Assembly (NCBI GenBank): GCA_024704765.1
Contig: JAKMXF010000077.1
Location: 511,220 to 575,219 of the forward strand
Length of the DNA: 64,000 nucleotides
Reading direction: 5' to 3'
Origin: Oopsacas minuta
Taxonomy: Eukaryota; Porifera; Hexactinellida; Lyssacinosida; Leucopsacidae
Shown: in pieces, positions 46,118 to 57,166 of the stretch
Numbering within the stretch: position 1 is the stretch's first letter
Layout of the letters: the number at the start of each line of letters is the position of its first letter
Notes under the pieces: model-generated
The model's input: the letters and a program-made list of their open reading frames with translations, nothing else
What the model was told of the DNA's origin: nothing
Database searches by the model: none
Made by a program: the position numbers and the translations under genes

Positions 46118-46431
46118 AGTTCCATATCTTTCTACTAGATTTTAAATAAATATAGAGGCAAATAATTATTCCATGTGGGCAGTTATATAATATAGACATT
46201 TCAAAGGGGCGATTATTCCAGGAGGGCTACTATGCGAGGAAATACTAATTTATATATGAAGGATATATAAAATATAAGTCTGGGTAATGAGTATCAATTT
46301 GTTTCTATTCTCTTCAGATAATTTGTTTACTTGTATACAAATAGTGCATAATAATTTAGAGTTTAAATTATAATCATGAATTTTATGCCTAGATTGTGTT
46401 GCAAATGGTCAAACTCCGAATAGAAAGGAAT

Positions 46432-46510
46432 ATATTATTTTTGGAAACGAATCAGTGAGGTTCGGTATATTTATACCGAAACTACACTGATTCGTTTGCA
46501 AAATAATATG
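46432..46510. repeat. Near-perfect palindrome, 79 bp
   Basis: Centred near 46471: left arm ends GAGGTTCGGTATA, right arm begins TATACCGAAACTAC, and outward both arms read AACGAATCAGTG and its complement, then an ATATTATTTT-type end. Few mismatches and almost no loop. A small MITE or the remains of one is likely. Confidence 0.75.
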
Positions 46511-46724
46511 TTTTGTGCAATTGATGGTAATCATTAGGTTGTTTATCCTCTACTGAATTATCTGTAGTTTTGAATATCTTTGAGGGTATTATACTTCTAA
46601 TCACTTGAAGAATATGCATGGAAATTGAGATTTAGCACTAAGGTGGATGGCATCTTAAGCTGAGGAATGGCTCAAATGTGTTTTAGCAAAGCAGGCTCAG
46701 ACTTTCATTCAATTAAATAGGGTG

Positions 46725-47255
46725 TTCCATGGGGCTGCATAATTGGACCTAAGGAGTTTTATTGGACATTTAGCCTGTATTTTTGATTCTGAATGCTCAT
46801 GGAAGTGATGAAATGATGCATGCAAATGATACGTGCATGATGTATGCATTTACTATCTTTCTAGGACTAACATACCTCAATCTCTTGAAAATTGTATCGT
46901 TGATGTTAGAACTTGGTTAATGGAGAACAAAATGATGTTTAATGACGCAGAGACAGAAATCAATCATCTTAGCCCTAAATTCGGAAGCACTGTTTTACTA
47001 CCTCATTAGAAAATAAGACCATCATATAATGTATATCTTACCAGTTTTCCAATCCTATTATTTAGTAACTACCTTCGATGGATGTATCTTTGAAGTCTGA
47101 AAAAGTTATACAATTTCTAAAACAAGGTTATAAAAATATGGCTTCCAAATCATCTAATCCTGAACAGTAACAAAGAGGCTATACATAATTTCCCCCGATT
47201 CTAAAAGATATCAACAGAAATATTCAATCTGACCTGTTGACATTAGTGGGGATGA
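46725..47255 (+). pseudogene. LINE reverse transcriptase, palm region
   Basis: The translation starts GVPWGCIIGP, from the conserved GVPQGSVLGP. Then MMHANDTCMMYAFTIFLGLT replaces the catalytic YADD with HAND, and VDVRTWLMENKMMFNDAETE matches the following thumb entry (I..W...NKL.LN..KTE). It is broken by frameshifts. CR1/L2-like by the pattern, but the clade is not certain. Confidence 0.7.
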
Positions 47256-47279
47256 GGTACTATCATTTATAACAGTCAA

Positions 47280-48170
47280 GAGGGTGCAAGGTATTTCAAG
47301 ATGGGAAGGAATCGATAGATGAAATACCTCGAGCTGCAAGACAATTATCGGAAGTAACGTTTCGACGTTCGTGAATTATACGAAATAATCCATGTTGTGT
47401 ATTCAGGAGATTTCTCGATAAACTGAAGTATCAACGAGACATGTATATCGAATTCTAAAGGAGCACCTAAGAGTTAGTAGGGTTTGTTCTCGCAGAGTGC
47501 CGTATTCCCTTTGAAGAGGAGAAGCAGAAGAGGGTTCATGCTGCAAAAAATATACTTTCTCAGTATAAAAAGTGTGATGGACAGAGGGTATTCGAGAAAG
47601 GACGATTGACGAAACTTGGATATATATTATCAACTGCCTTATGGGAAGGCTGAATCCATGTATTGGCTAAGTCAGGACTAATGGAGGTCAAAGATGTTAA
47701 GGCATACTTTGGCTCCAAGAAGTTATCTTCGATGCATATGATATATTGGCTCAAATTGTCTACCAAAGGGTCAAACAATTGATGGTATGATGCAGAGCAC
47801 TCAGGTGATCACTGGAGGAGAGTGGAGAAAGGTTACCTAGAGCGTCGGCCCAAATAGGGGTGTGGTTAAATTATTACGAGAGAATGCCAGCTGCAATAAG
47901 ACTAAGCAAGCTATCAGACCTTTGAAGAAAGAGGCATTACTTGAGGACCCTCCATATCGCCTGACTTAAGTATTTGTGGCTTTTGGCTTTCTCAAATCTC
48001 AAAACATCACTAAGTAACGAATTTTGATAGCAGGATGGAAGTTGGATTTGCAATTCACAAGTACATGAAAGAAATACCCGAAGAATAATATAAAAAGGCA
48101 TTTTGGTGCTGGCTGGAAAGTCTAAAACCGTGTATTCAAGAAAATGGTGAGTATGTTGAGAATAGTTAAC
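47280..48170 (+). pseudogene. Mariner transposase relic
   Basis: Reads VFQDGKESIDEIPRAARQLS (from the linker F.DGRE...D.PR.GRP), then LAECRIPFEEEKQKRVHAAK and ILSQYKKCD, then in another frame RTIDETWIY with the first catalytic Asp in the DETW motif. Later pieces are EKGYLERRPK, ISPDLSICGFWLSQ (from SPDLAPCDFFLFP) and IHKYMKEIPEE then YKKAFWCWLESLKPCIQENG at the C-terminus. Many stops. It inserted into the LINE relic and is thus younger than it. Confidence 0.85.
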
Positions 48171-48289
48171 TAATTTATCGCAACCTATTGATAAAATAGT
48201 AAGGTTAGCTTAATACTTATGAAATAATCCAAATAATGGGACTGATGCATACATTTATCTCTCCGCTCAAGAATTCTGTAACAGTTTAC

Positions 48290-48900
48290 TCTACTGTTTG
48301 CCGAAGATTGTAATCAGTAAACTACAGACCACTCAGAATTCTTCTAGTTGGAGCATGGCGGTAAGATAGCGAACTAGATATTTTACACAGTTTGCACTGG
48401 CTGCCCCGACCTTAAACTAATAATACATAAGATTTTACTCTTTGTACAGAATTCCTTTAATGAGATTGGGCCTAGGTATGTTAATGTACTTTGGTGACGA
48501 TATACCCTAAAAAGAGCATTGAGATATGGATCAATTTGTTTGTTACATATTCCTCAGGCATCCAGTTGTACACACTTCAATAGGGGGATAGATCGTTCAC
48601 AAATGCAGGTCATGGAAAGCGGAACAAGCCACCAGTTCATGTAAAACTACTCTCATCATATATACTTTCAAGCCTGCTCTGTAGACAACATTCCAAATAT
48701 TCGACCAATGTTAATATATGCAAATCACTCTTCTCATTTTCCCTGGCTAACTTACTACTATCTGTTCCAATTGAATTTCTTTATCAACTGTTGCACAATA
48801 TTACATACTACTTTATCTTTCTGTATATCGTCCTGGGGTTGCTTCAATGCAGAACGATTACACAATAGAATAGATAATAAAAATACATATAAGGATCTAG
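48290..48900 (+). pseudogene. LINE C-terminal region
   Basis: The frame pieces LHWLPRP, then GDRSFTNAGHGK, resemble the LINE C-terminal signature LHWLPVKARI...GDR.FS.AGPKLWN.LP. In CR1/L2-type elements this region follows the reverse transcriptase. It is heavily broken. Confidence 0.6.
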
Positions 48901-49454
48901 GTTCTAGGAGTACAACATTTTGAAAGTTGTCAAACGATGAAAAGGATGCCAACATGATAATCTATTATTAAGGATTAGTGCACAGTACAATTGGAATCAA
49001 TTATATATTTCTTAGCATTTTTAGAACATTTCCAAAGATTGTAAAAACTTAGGGAAGAGTACGGGTCAGCTAGGATCTTTTGTATTTAGAAATCCGTATA
49101 GAAATTTCTTTGGACCAATTTGGCAGTCAGTTAATCTTTACAATCTTGCAGGTTTATCTCCCTAGATACTAAATTTACAAAAATCAAATTCCCATCCAGA
49201 CTTTTGCGGACTTATGTTTGATATTCAGAAAGGTATATTCTATAATGCACCGTTGAAATATCTTTATTATAGTTTACCCTCGTTTCATGTTATTAAACGT
49301 ATATTCACTGAACAATATGCCTTGTAGGTGAATAAAGTCACATTAAACTACATATTTACACTGACTGCCATATTACATACATTTCCAAATAGTAAGCCTT
49401 GCAAATACTTGGTACAAATTGTAATCACAAACGTTAGAATATATATTTCCAAAC
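48901..49454. other. AT-rich DNA, probably intronic
   Basis: Lies downstream of the immunoglobulin exon on the minus strand. No gene seen. Confidence 0.35.
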
Positions 49455-49748
49455 CTCCATGAATCTCCAAAGTAAGGGGGATTTCAATTCTACCATAAGC
49501 ATTTTCCACATTACAAATATAGACTCCAGCATGGCGAAATTGAATATCGTAGATTAACAGATTAAAGTTTGAAGCAATTGCAATATATGCATCTTCTTCG
49601 ACGAAGCCATCATCTTTAATCCAGAAGAATTGTAAAGGTAGAGATCCATCAATTTTAGGAATACAAACTTCTACATTGCTTCCAACTCGAAAGTTCAAAA
49701 ATATCGGTAAAATTGTGTGGTCACGTAGTGAAGGAGGCAATTCATTTC
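49455..49748 (-). CDS. Immunoglobulin-domain exon (Dscam-like)
   Basis: The minus strand reads CCCATTTTAG (acceptor) then the exon GAAATGAATTGCC..., and ends at CATGGAG before GTTTGG. The exon is 294 nt, divisible by three, with phase 1 at both ends, the usual pattern for immunoglobulin exons. The domain shows VGSNVEVCIPKIDGSLPLQF then FWIKDDG (first Cys and the core Trp), FNLLIYDIQFRHAGVYICNV (second Cys 50 residues later), and ENAYGRIEIPLTLEI. This is an I-set fold; the GSLPLQFFWIKDDG stretch is like Dscam-type receptors, which act in cell adhesion and, in arthropods, immunity. No other exons of the gene were recognised in the window. The donor is not ideal. Confidence 0.75.
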
Positions 49749-49884
49749 CTAAAATGGGCAATTATATACATTGGAATCAAAGAATACATAGAGGAACGCA
49801 ATTATACCTGAAAATACGAGTGTTATCTTAGCAATCGATTCACTAGCACATTCAACTCCCCACTAAAACACCTTATTCTCAAAA

Positions 49885-49915
49885 AGTATGGTTCTATTTT
49901 GAAAAGAACCATACT
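49885..49915. repeat. Short hairpin upstream of the immunoglobulin exon
   Basis: AGTATGGTTCT pairs with AGAACCATACT, loop 9 nt. It lies about 140 bp upstream of the exon in the presumed intron. Function unknown. Confidence 0.6.
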
Positions 49916-50557
49916 AGTGTAAAGAAGAAAGTTGATATATTTCATATCATCACTCATAGTCACTAAATTTACATGATGAATAAGCAATTTTGCATTACAT
50001 TTTGCTCGAGGTTTTTACTGCTATCTCCAAAAAATAATTCTGATAACAACTAATCAATTTAATCATATTACATCTCACTTGGTACATTGTGTATATCCAA
50101 TTTGAAATTAACATTATTATTTTTAAAAAGTTATGAACGCCCAAACTTTAAATAGGAATTACATAGATGACCTGTTTTTTGCTAGATGATTGGTATGCTT
50201 TGTAGCTATGTATTGATTACTTGAATAGTCTTGACATAAATTTACTTAGAATGACTAAATTCTTGAGGTTAAATCTATTATTTCTCAATTATTGGGACCA
50301 GTTATGTCAGTTTAGATTTTGAACTTTGTAATAAATCAAGAATGAATAATATGAATATCAATCAACAAGCACCTATAACACTGTAATTGATTAATTTCGT
50401 TTCTCACGACCTTAATACTTTTGATATTGTTCAACTTTATTGTATTTCAACTTCATTTCTTCCACAAATTTTCTCCATTACAACAGTCCTGCTAAATTTC
50501 ATTTCAATTCAATCATAAATCATATGAGTTTCTTTCTTAATTAATTTTGTAATGCTA
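49916..50557. other. AT-rich DNA, probably intronic
   Basis: No feature recognised. Confidence 0.35.
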
Positions 50558-50659
50558 CATAGTCAACTCCCGGTATATCACACATCGATATTTAGAGTTC
50601 CTCGCTATATCGAAGTAATTATCGCGGTCCCTTGATTCCGATAGAAGGGGAGTTGACTG
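50558..50659. repeat. Pogo/Tigger-like MITE, 102 bp
   Basis: Right end, reversed, is CAGTCAACTCCCCTTCTATC beside TA; left end is CATAGTCAACTCCCGGTATA after TA, with a 2-nt insertion in the tip. Flanking TA on both sides (50556-50557 and 50660-50661) and CAGTCAACTCCC ends fit pogo/Tigger elements. Confidence 0.7.
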
Positions 50660-50661
50660 TA

Positions 50662-51380
50662 GTTTATGCAAATGTGTCAGAAAACTAGTCGTTCTTTTTG
50701 GCATAGATTGTGTTCTTACTTCCAACCATGACATCTGTATCAATGGAACTTGAATATTTTATGAGTTATCTATCAAAAAACATTTTGTATATATGATTCT
50801 TGAATATTTTGTCAGATCTCATCCAAATATGTAAATTGATTGTGACAAAGATCACAAATGAAAGTATATTCGTATTTGTATCGACAATTGGATTATATGG
50901 AACAATCATACGACCTTTTCTTTAACCAAGATACGTTTAAAAGCTGGATTATTTTACGCAGGATTGGGAAACTAACGCAACACCAATATGCAAAGTTCTG
51001 GAAGATACAGTATTTTTCAAGGATCCAATGAACATGAAAAATATATTCTTATCCTTACAATTATCTTAATCAATCTAGGAATAATATCTCCAAACCTCTC
51101 TTACAGACTATATTTCACAATTTATAGAAATTTGAATCAGAAAGAAGTTACAATCTAATTTTTGAAGCATTCATTTGGAGACCCATCTCTGGAGTTAAGT
51201 CTCGATTCTCTTACCATTCTGGCATTGACAATCTGTCAACTTGAAATTGGGAAGATCTTTGTTTTCCCTAGCTACAAGTACATTTAGTGTATTTCTATTC
51301 TAAATATGTTATTAGAATCCTTAAACAATCGATAATATAGTAGGCCTAATAATTTATCTTTTTTCCGTTACTTTTCAGTA
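50662..51380. other. AT-rich DNA, no gene recognised
   Basis: The left terminal repeat of the Tc1-like element may lie here, but I could not identify it. Confidence 0.35.
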
Positions 51381-52324
51381 CTAATTTGACTCTTTTTGGT
51401 ATCGATGACCAAAATGGACGTAAAATTCATGTTCTAAAGAATTCCATACTTCATTTAGCTCCCTATCCAGCTCATTTAAATTTCTTGGTGACTTCAAATC
51501 GATTTCTCTCTTGATCCACGACCAGAGGTTCTCGATCGGATTCAATTCCGGACTACAAGCAGACCAATCCATCCTATGCATCCCTTTCTCCTCCATGTAT
51601 CCTTTAGCAAGCTTGCACGTGTGTTTGGGATCGTTGTCTTCCTGGAAAACCCATCCATCAGGGTACAAGACACTTGCTTGTTCTACTAAACATTCGTGCA
51701 GAATGTCGCAGTAAAGTCGCCCGGTGAGATTTTCTCTGGAAACCTTGATAGGAAACATTCCACGTGCTGAAAACGCTCCCCAAACATGCAATTTAGGAGA
51801 GTGTTCGTACTGGCTTTTACTGGTTTCGAATCACCTTTACACCAGGCACATACTCTGCCGCCAGCTAGCCAAATGGACATCTCATCGCTAAATATCACTT
51901 TCTCCCAATCTCTACATCTGTTAGACTTAGCCCAATCGACACGATTTGCCTTATGGGTTTGTGTAAGCATCGGAATCTTTCTAGCAACCTTGCGGGTGAA
52001 GCCACGCCGCTTCATCTCAATCCTTACAGCCTCGTGTGAGAACGATAGACCTCGCCTTTTGTTAAATTTGCAAGTCAACTTCCTCACAGATAACCTAGGA
52101 TTGTTGATTGCCAAAATAAAAAGTGATCTAGCGCTATTTGCTTTGATCTGACGCTGTTTCCCGGAACCAACCTTTCTATCAACGGATTCAGCATTCCTCA
52201 ATTTGTAAACAGTATGATAAACTGTACATTTTGAAACTCCAGTTCTTCGAGATAATTCCATACAATTCGTGATTTCTGTGTCGAAAAGTATCTTGATATT
52301 GTTACGCTGTTCTTGCTCGTTCAT
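51381..52324 (-). pseudogene. Tc1-like DD34E transposase, one frameshift
   Basis: I choose the ATG at 52324 (MNEQEQRNNIKILFD); an upstream ATG at 52408 would add a non-family leader. The N-terminus has two helix-turn-helix regions (CMELSRRTGVSKCTVYHTVY; then LSVRKLTCKFNKRRGLSFSH). The catalytic core shows KVIFSDEMSIWL (first Asp), WVFQEDNDPKHTCKLAKGYM (second Asp) and SPELNPIENLWSWIK (Glu). I count 34 residues between the second Asp and the Glu. The only clear break is a 1-nt frameshift near 51790-51825, between VKAST and SPKLHVWGAFSA. The frame ends in a normal stop at 51381. This is the best preserved Tc1/mariner gene in the window and probably a recent insertion. Confidence 0.9.
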
Positions 52325-52408
52325 TTTAAGGTTTTGAATTGATGAAAGTAAAGAATTATTAGCGAAGAAATAGAAGTGTTGCGAGAAATTCAAGTGATAA
52401 ATATTCAT

Positions 52409-54040
52409 ATAGAATATTTGATTAGTAACTAAGTATGAATTGAAATATTTTGTAACCGCAGTCAGCTAGAGAAGTTCAGTTGGCTAAGAAATGACTAGAA
52501 ATAGTTGAAAAACACAAACTATCAATATCATTACGATAACCAATTTGAAAATGCAATTAGGAACATTCTAACATCGAAAAAGATTTTCCCAATTTCAAGT
52601 TGACAGACTGTATAATTATTAATCGAAGTGTTGATCGCCTCTTCAAATCTTATCTGGTCAAGGGATTTGTTACTCTTCCTTGTATGGCTGTAATGATTCT
52701 GCATAAATAGTACCACCTGTTTCAGATATATCCTGTTCAAATATACATGGGAACAATAATCATTTTAATTCTAAAATGGATATACACAAAGTGCCAAGTG
52801 AGATATAATATGATTAAAATGATAAGTCGTTATCACAATTATTTTTTGGAGATATTAATAAAAGACCTCGACAAAAAATGCAATGCAAAATTGCCTACTC
52901 ATCGTGTAAATTCAGTGATTACAAGTGATGATATCAAATATATTAACTTTCCTCTTTACACTGGTAGGGTTTTTTCAAAATAGAATCAATACTTTTTGAG
53001 AGAAAGGTGTTTTAGTGGGGATTTGAATTGGCTGCTGAATCGGCTGCTAAGATAACACTCGTCTAGAAAATGCATCATTGTCAAAATATTGCTGCAAATG
53101 GAAACATTAATATCGTGCTCATCAATAGTTTTCGAATTATCGAAGAGCTAAGAAAAATATTGCGAATAAGATAAATGCATGTTGTAAATACATAAGTATC
53201 TAGTAGTACTAATAGACAAAATATTATTTTTAACTGGTGTATTTATAGACTTAAATACATTTATTAAGTATAAATTGTACTTGAACAAGTGCAAATTTAA
53301 TCTATCATGTTATAATAATCTATTACTCACTTCATTTTACCCAAAAGGAGGAAGAATTCCAATGATAAAGGCAGATGAGTATGAAAATTCTCGGAATAGA
53401 GAGAGTATTCAGGGACAGTACTAATCAGTTGGAATATTATGTGTATTCAGGGATGTCCTACTCTAATTATAAGTATGGGAGCGGTATTTCAAATTTCAAA
53501 TTCAATTGAATATATCCTAATTTCTAATACAAAACTCAAACAATATACCGGTAATTGAATTAATATGATAAGTATGAATATTATCAAAGGTTTAGTAGTA
53601 AATCTGAAAATAGAGTTCTAACAAGTGATTTAGTACCAAAAATTATTTAACCAATAATACTTCCAAATTTCTTCTTGTTTATGGGGCTCAAAATATTATA
53701 TTTCATCATTTTTTATATCCTACATTCCAGAACACGTTGCTTATAATATAATTATTACTTAAAAGAATCATTTGAAATAGATATTTGTTTACGATTAACG
53801 CTAGATTCGGATAAAATAATACATAGTTGATTTAAAACTTCCCATTGTTCTTTAAAACAAGTACAATAAATTCACGGCACTATAAACTAAACATTTGCCC
53901 TCTCAACTCGACTTAGTTATATTTGAAACAAATTTCAATTTATTTCAAATATTGATTGTATGCTACTGTAGATATCAGGTATACATATTCTCTATCTTGT
54001 GAAGTAATTGTGACTTCCCAATTTGATTTGATAAAAAAAG
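52409..54040. other. AT-rich DNA, no gene recognised
   Basis: A 78-codon frame at 52747-52983 is unrecognised. TATGGGAGCGG appears once at about 53473, repeated at 54041. Confidence 0.35.
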
Positions 54041-54118
54041 TATGGGAGCGGCGCTCCCACTACCTAAAAAACTATAGGAGAGGCGCTCCCACCCGCTCCC
54101 ATAGCAGGACTCCACTGT
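54041..54118. repeat. GC-rich inverted repeat with pogo-like tip
   Basis: TATGGGAGCGG (54041-54051) pairs with CCGCTCCCATA (54093-54103). GGGAGCGGCGCTCCC is itself a perfect palindrome around one base. The right side continues GCAGGACTCCACTGTG, like the MITE tip at 3715-3820. Striking against AT-rich surroundings. Confidence 0.55.
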
Positions 54119-54724
54119 GTGTATTTCGAATTTCTTCAGCGTACTCTCTTACTAGATCAGCGATATTTCAGGAATATGACTTGTTAGTAAAAATCTTAAC
54201 TCTGCAGAGCACCCAATGTTGTATCCAATTATTGAGTCATGTACATCCAAATTATTTGTGGAGATAGGGTTTGCGTTAGCCAATAATTAACCTCAAAATT
54301 ATTCAGAGTATATTCCAAGCCAGAGTAAGTAGAGTTTCTGGGTGATGATTCCTTATAAATATCTCAACTATAGTATAGTACAGTTATTTGTAATACAAAA
54401 ACACCATACCTTCATTCCAAAAAGGTGACTTTCATTAGGCCTAACGAATGACCTTTCCACGAACATAGCAAAGCTAATACACAAAAACTGTACCATAGTA
54501 AATTTGAGCTATTAAGTTATTTGTTAGCGGTGGAGACAACAGCCCCCCTATTCGTCCCTCCCCCCACATATATCAGATATCAGTATTGACTATCTCTTAT
54601 AAAATAGAAAATGTATTACCAAGTTACACATGCTTGTGAAATGTATGTTAAAGAATATTTGGCAAGTCTAAAGACTAAGAAGTGAAAGAATTCATTGGTC
54701 TTTGCTCCGCATCACAAAAAATAT

Positions 54725-54910
54725 AGTTCCAGAATATTATTAACCATGGAATACGGTTCCCCCGAACATGATTCTCTAGTGAATAAGGTTGCACCAAAAA
54801 TTATTAGCTAAGAATATGGTTCCCCACTAGTGAATAGTGTTCCTCCAAATTCACTTAGGGAATAGTGCTTGGAGGAACCTTTTCCACTTAGAATTTTGTC
54901 CACGAATATT
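54725..54910. repeat. Degenerate short-unit repeat, second array
   Basis: Contains GAATACGGTTCCCCCGAACA, GAATATGGTTCCCCACTAGT, GAATAGTGTTCCTCC and similar words, related to the array at 41990-42260. Confidence 0.5.
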
Positions 54911-55079
54911 ATGCAGTAGGATATGTTAAACATTGTCCAGGACTTTCGTTTTGTATTAGGACAATTTTGATTATTGTTGAACAGTCATGATTACGTAATA
55001 ATCCCATGATAAGTTAGATTTTTGTCAAAGTTAGGGAGTCAGGACATTTGTCATATTGGGGGGACCAGTAATTCAATTT

Positions 55080-55290
55080 ATAAACTTCTTTCATATATAT
55101 TGGATGATCAGTGATGAATAATGTGACTTTTAAAATTACTAAAAGGTGACAATGACGTGATAATTTCGTCATTGGTGTGAATTTTCATCAAGACTCGAAC
55201 TTGTCCGAGCCAGGTACAAAATATCCCTGTATGCCAAAATCACATCTGGGGTCGTCCAGTTTCTTCAATTTATTCTGAACATAAAAACAT
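55080..55290 (+). repeat. Dispersed repeat, copy 2
   Basis: Homologous with 45650-45870 in the same orientation (shared blocks TAATTTCGTCATTGGTGTG, TCGAACTTGTCCGAGCCAGG, GTATGCCAAAAT). Directly precedes the Tc1-like relic, but the first copy has no Tc1 next to it, so it is probably independent. Confidence 0.65.
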
Positions 55291-55339
55291 ATAATTCAGA
55301 TTGATGCCATTTTTGCGTCATATATCGTTTACAGTTGGC

Positions 55340-56229
55340 GCTCAAGTGGATCCTAAATAAAATTGAAACGGTCCGGGCGACATAAAAAGATTTCATCAAG
55401 AGAACAGAGACATTTGAAACGGATAGTAAACTGAATCGAAGATCCTCTTTAAAGAACCTAACTGATGTGTACAAAGTTGGAATGCAGCGAAAAGTCTCTG
55501 CCAAAAGAGTTAGTCGAAACTTATACCTAATAGGATTATGGGCAAAATGAGCAAGCAAAAAAACACTTGTGGGCGAAAGCAAACAGGAACAAAAAGATTA
55601 TACTTTATCGTAGTCACAAAGATTGGGGTTTGCATGAATGGGGAAATGATGAATCGAAATTTAGCATCTATCAATGTGATAGTCGTGTAAGGGTGTGGAG
55701 GGAATCTCACAAACGTTGCCTCCAGAGTGGACTGGTAAAACATTTAGAGGAAGCGACGATTCGGTGATGTTGTGAGTATATTACGCAGAATTTAATTGGA
55801 CCCAAAATGAATTTCGGGAACAATTGATGCTTACAAATATATTTCAATGATTATAGAACCGTTCATCAACTTTTCGAAGAGATTTCGGCGCACGATAAAA
55901 ATTCACTGTTCACGTACGACAATGCTCCATGCCACAAATTTCAGGTTACAGCATGGCTGGACGCAAGAAGATCAATATATAGAAATGGCCTCCCCAATCC
56001 CCTCTACCTCAATTCCATAGAAAACGTGTGAGACAACATATGCAATTTGTAAAGTAAGAAATACCCTTCAAACAGCTATCGCTAAAGTGAAAACACTCTT
56101 CAAGAGGAATGAGGGAATTTACGTCTTGAATATATACACGGACTGTTCGCAAGCTTACCTGGATCTCTTAGTCGAGGTGGAAACGAAACAAAATATTAGT
56201 CCTACAACTAACAAAAATATTTTAGAATA
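55340..56229 (+). pseudogene. Tc1-like transposase relic
   Basis: Frame pieces: KVSAKRV and ASKKTLVG at the DNA-binding to core junction; NDESKFSIYQCDSRVRVWRE at 55567-55767 with the first catalytic Asp (DESKF); YRTVHQLFEEISAHDKNSLF, then TYDNAPCHKFQVTAWLDARR with the second Asp; NGLPNPLYLNSIENV with the Glu in IENV. Several stops and frameshifts. It belongs to a different Tc1 lineage from the one at 51-52 kb. Confidence 0.82.
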
Positions 56230-56983
56230 ATCAAATATAACTACATGCTATGAAGGAGTTAAATAATATGTAATAGCACTCATTCACGACAACAAAATTC
56301 AACACATTTAATTATCAAAAAGATTATCCACTGTGCAGTTACTTATGCTGCTTAGAGATCTACATATAGATGAATTGCGATTTAATAGTATAGATATTGA
56401 TTTAAATAATTGGGGAAAAAGGGTGTGTAAAACCCACCTACAAATATCAGAGCGGGTCGAAACCGCCCTCCAGCCATAAGTTTCGTGCCCTTGTGCTAGG
56501 CGAATAATATAGTACACAGGATCGTGTCCCGAATTTTGAAAATAACATCCAGGAAAGCAAAGAAATTTTTGTGTGGAAATGTTCCAATGTACAGAACTTA
56601 GACGGAAACATGCTGGTCACCAATACTCTATGAGCTATAAAAATGTAAAATTACAAGGGAAGCAAATAGATATTAAAAAGATGTATCTGCATACGGGACA
56701 ATGTGCATATCAAATTTTCAAACAACAAATTTTGTAATTAAAGATTCTTTTCATCTATCAAAAGGTTGTTACTTATCCCATAAATTGATCTTAAGTTATG
56801 ATAGCACAATTATGAATTGTTTGGGAACAATTATTCATCAAAGCGAAAATGGAGAAACATCATCCTAGGTAATTATTACGGTTTATGACAATCTGCGGTT
56901 TCATTTGGTTGGGCCGGGGGAGCCGAGCGAAGGATATGTAGTAATTTTCGGGGGTGTTGGTACCAAGGTCTCGCAAGAAAGCT
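56230..56983. other. Spacer before Transib copy 5
   Basis: No gene recognised. The sequence TCGCAAGAAAGCT lies at the border with the Transib left end. Confidence 0.4.
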
Positions 56984-57025
56984 CACAGTGTGGCAAAAAG
57001 GCGAAAATGAGGGATTAGCCAAATT
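56984..57025 (+). repeat. Transib terminal repeat, 23-nt-spaced end (copy 5)
   Basis: CACAGTG 56984-56990, 23 nt, ATTAGCCAAATT 57014-57025. This end lies 3-prime of the transposase gene. Confidence 0.75.
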
Positions 57026-57166
57026 GTAACTTCAAATCGATAATATTTGTATTATACTTATATATGAAATCGACCCCGTACATTTCACTGGACAAGTCAA
57101 ATTTTTAATTAACCCACTCAAAATATGTGAGGATGACGTCATCACTAAAATCACTAATTCATAATT

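Larger units (their letters stand above)
46725..48900 (+). mobile_element. LINE relic split by a mariner insertion
   Basis: The plus strand carries reverse transcriptase remnants at 46725-47255 and again at 48290-48900, with a mariner relic between them. Gene order and strand agree with one non-LTR retrotransposon of the CR1/L2 type interrupted by the mariner. Confidence 0.65.

Noticed and set aside
51786-52151. Plus-strand 121-codon frame
   Set aside because: Antisense shadow of the Tc1-like transposase.
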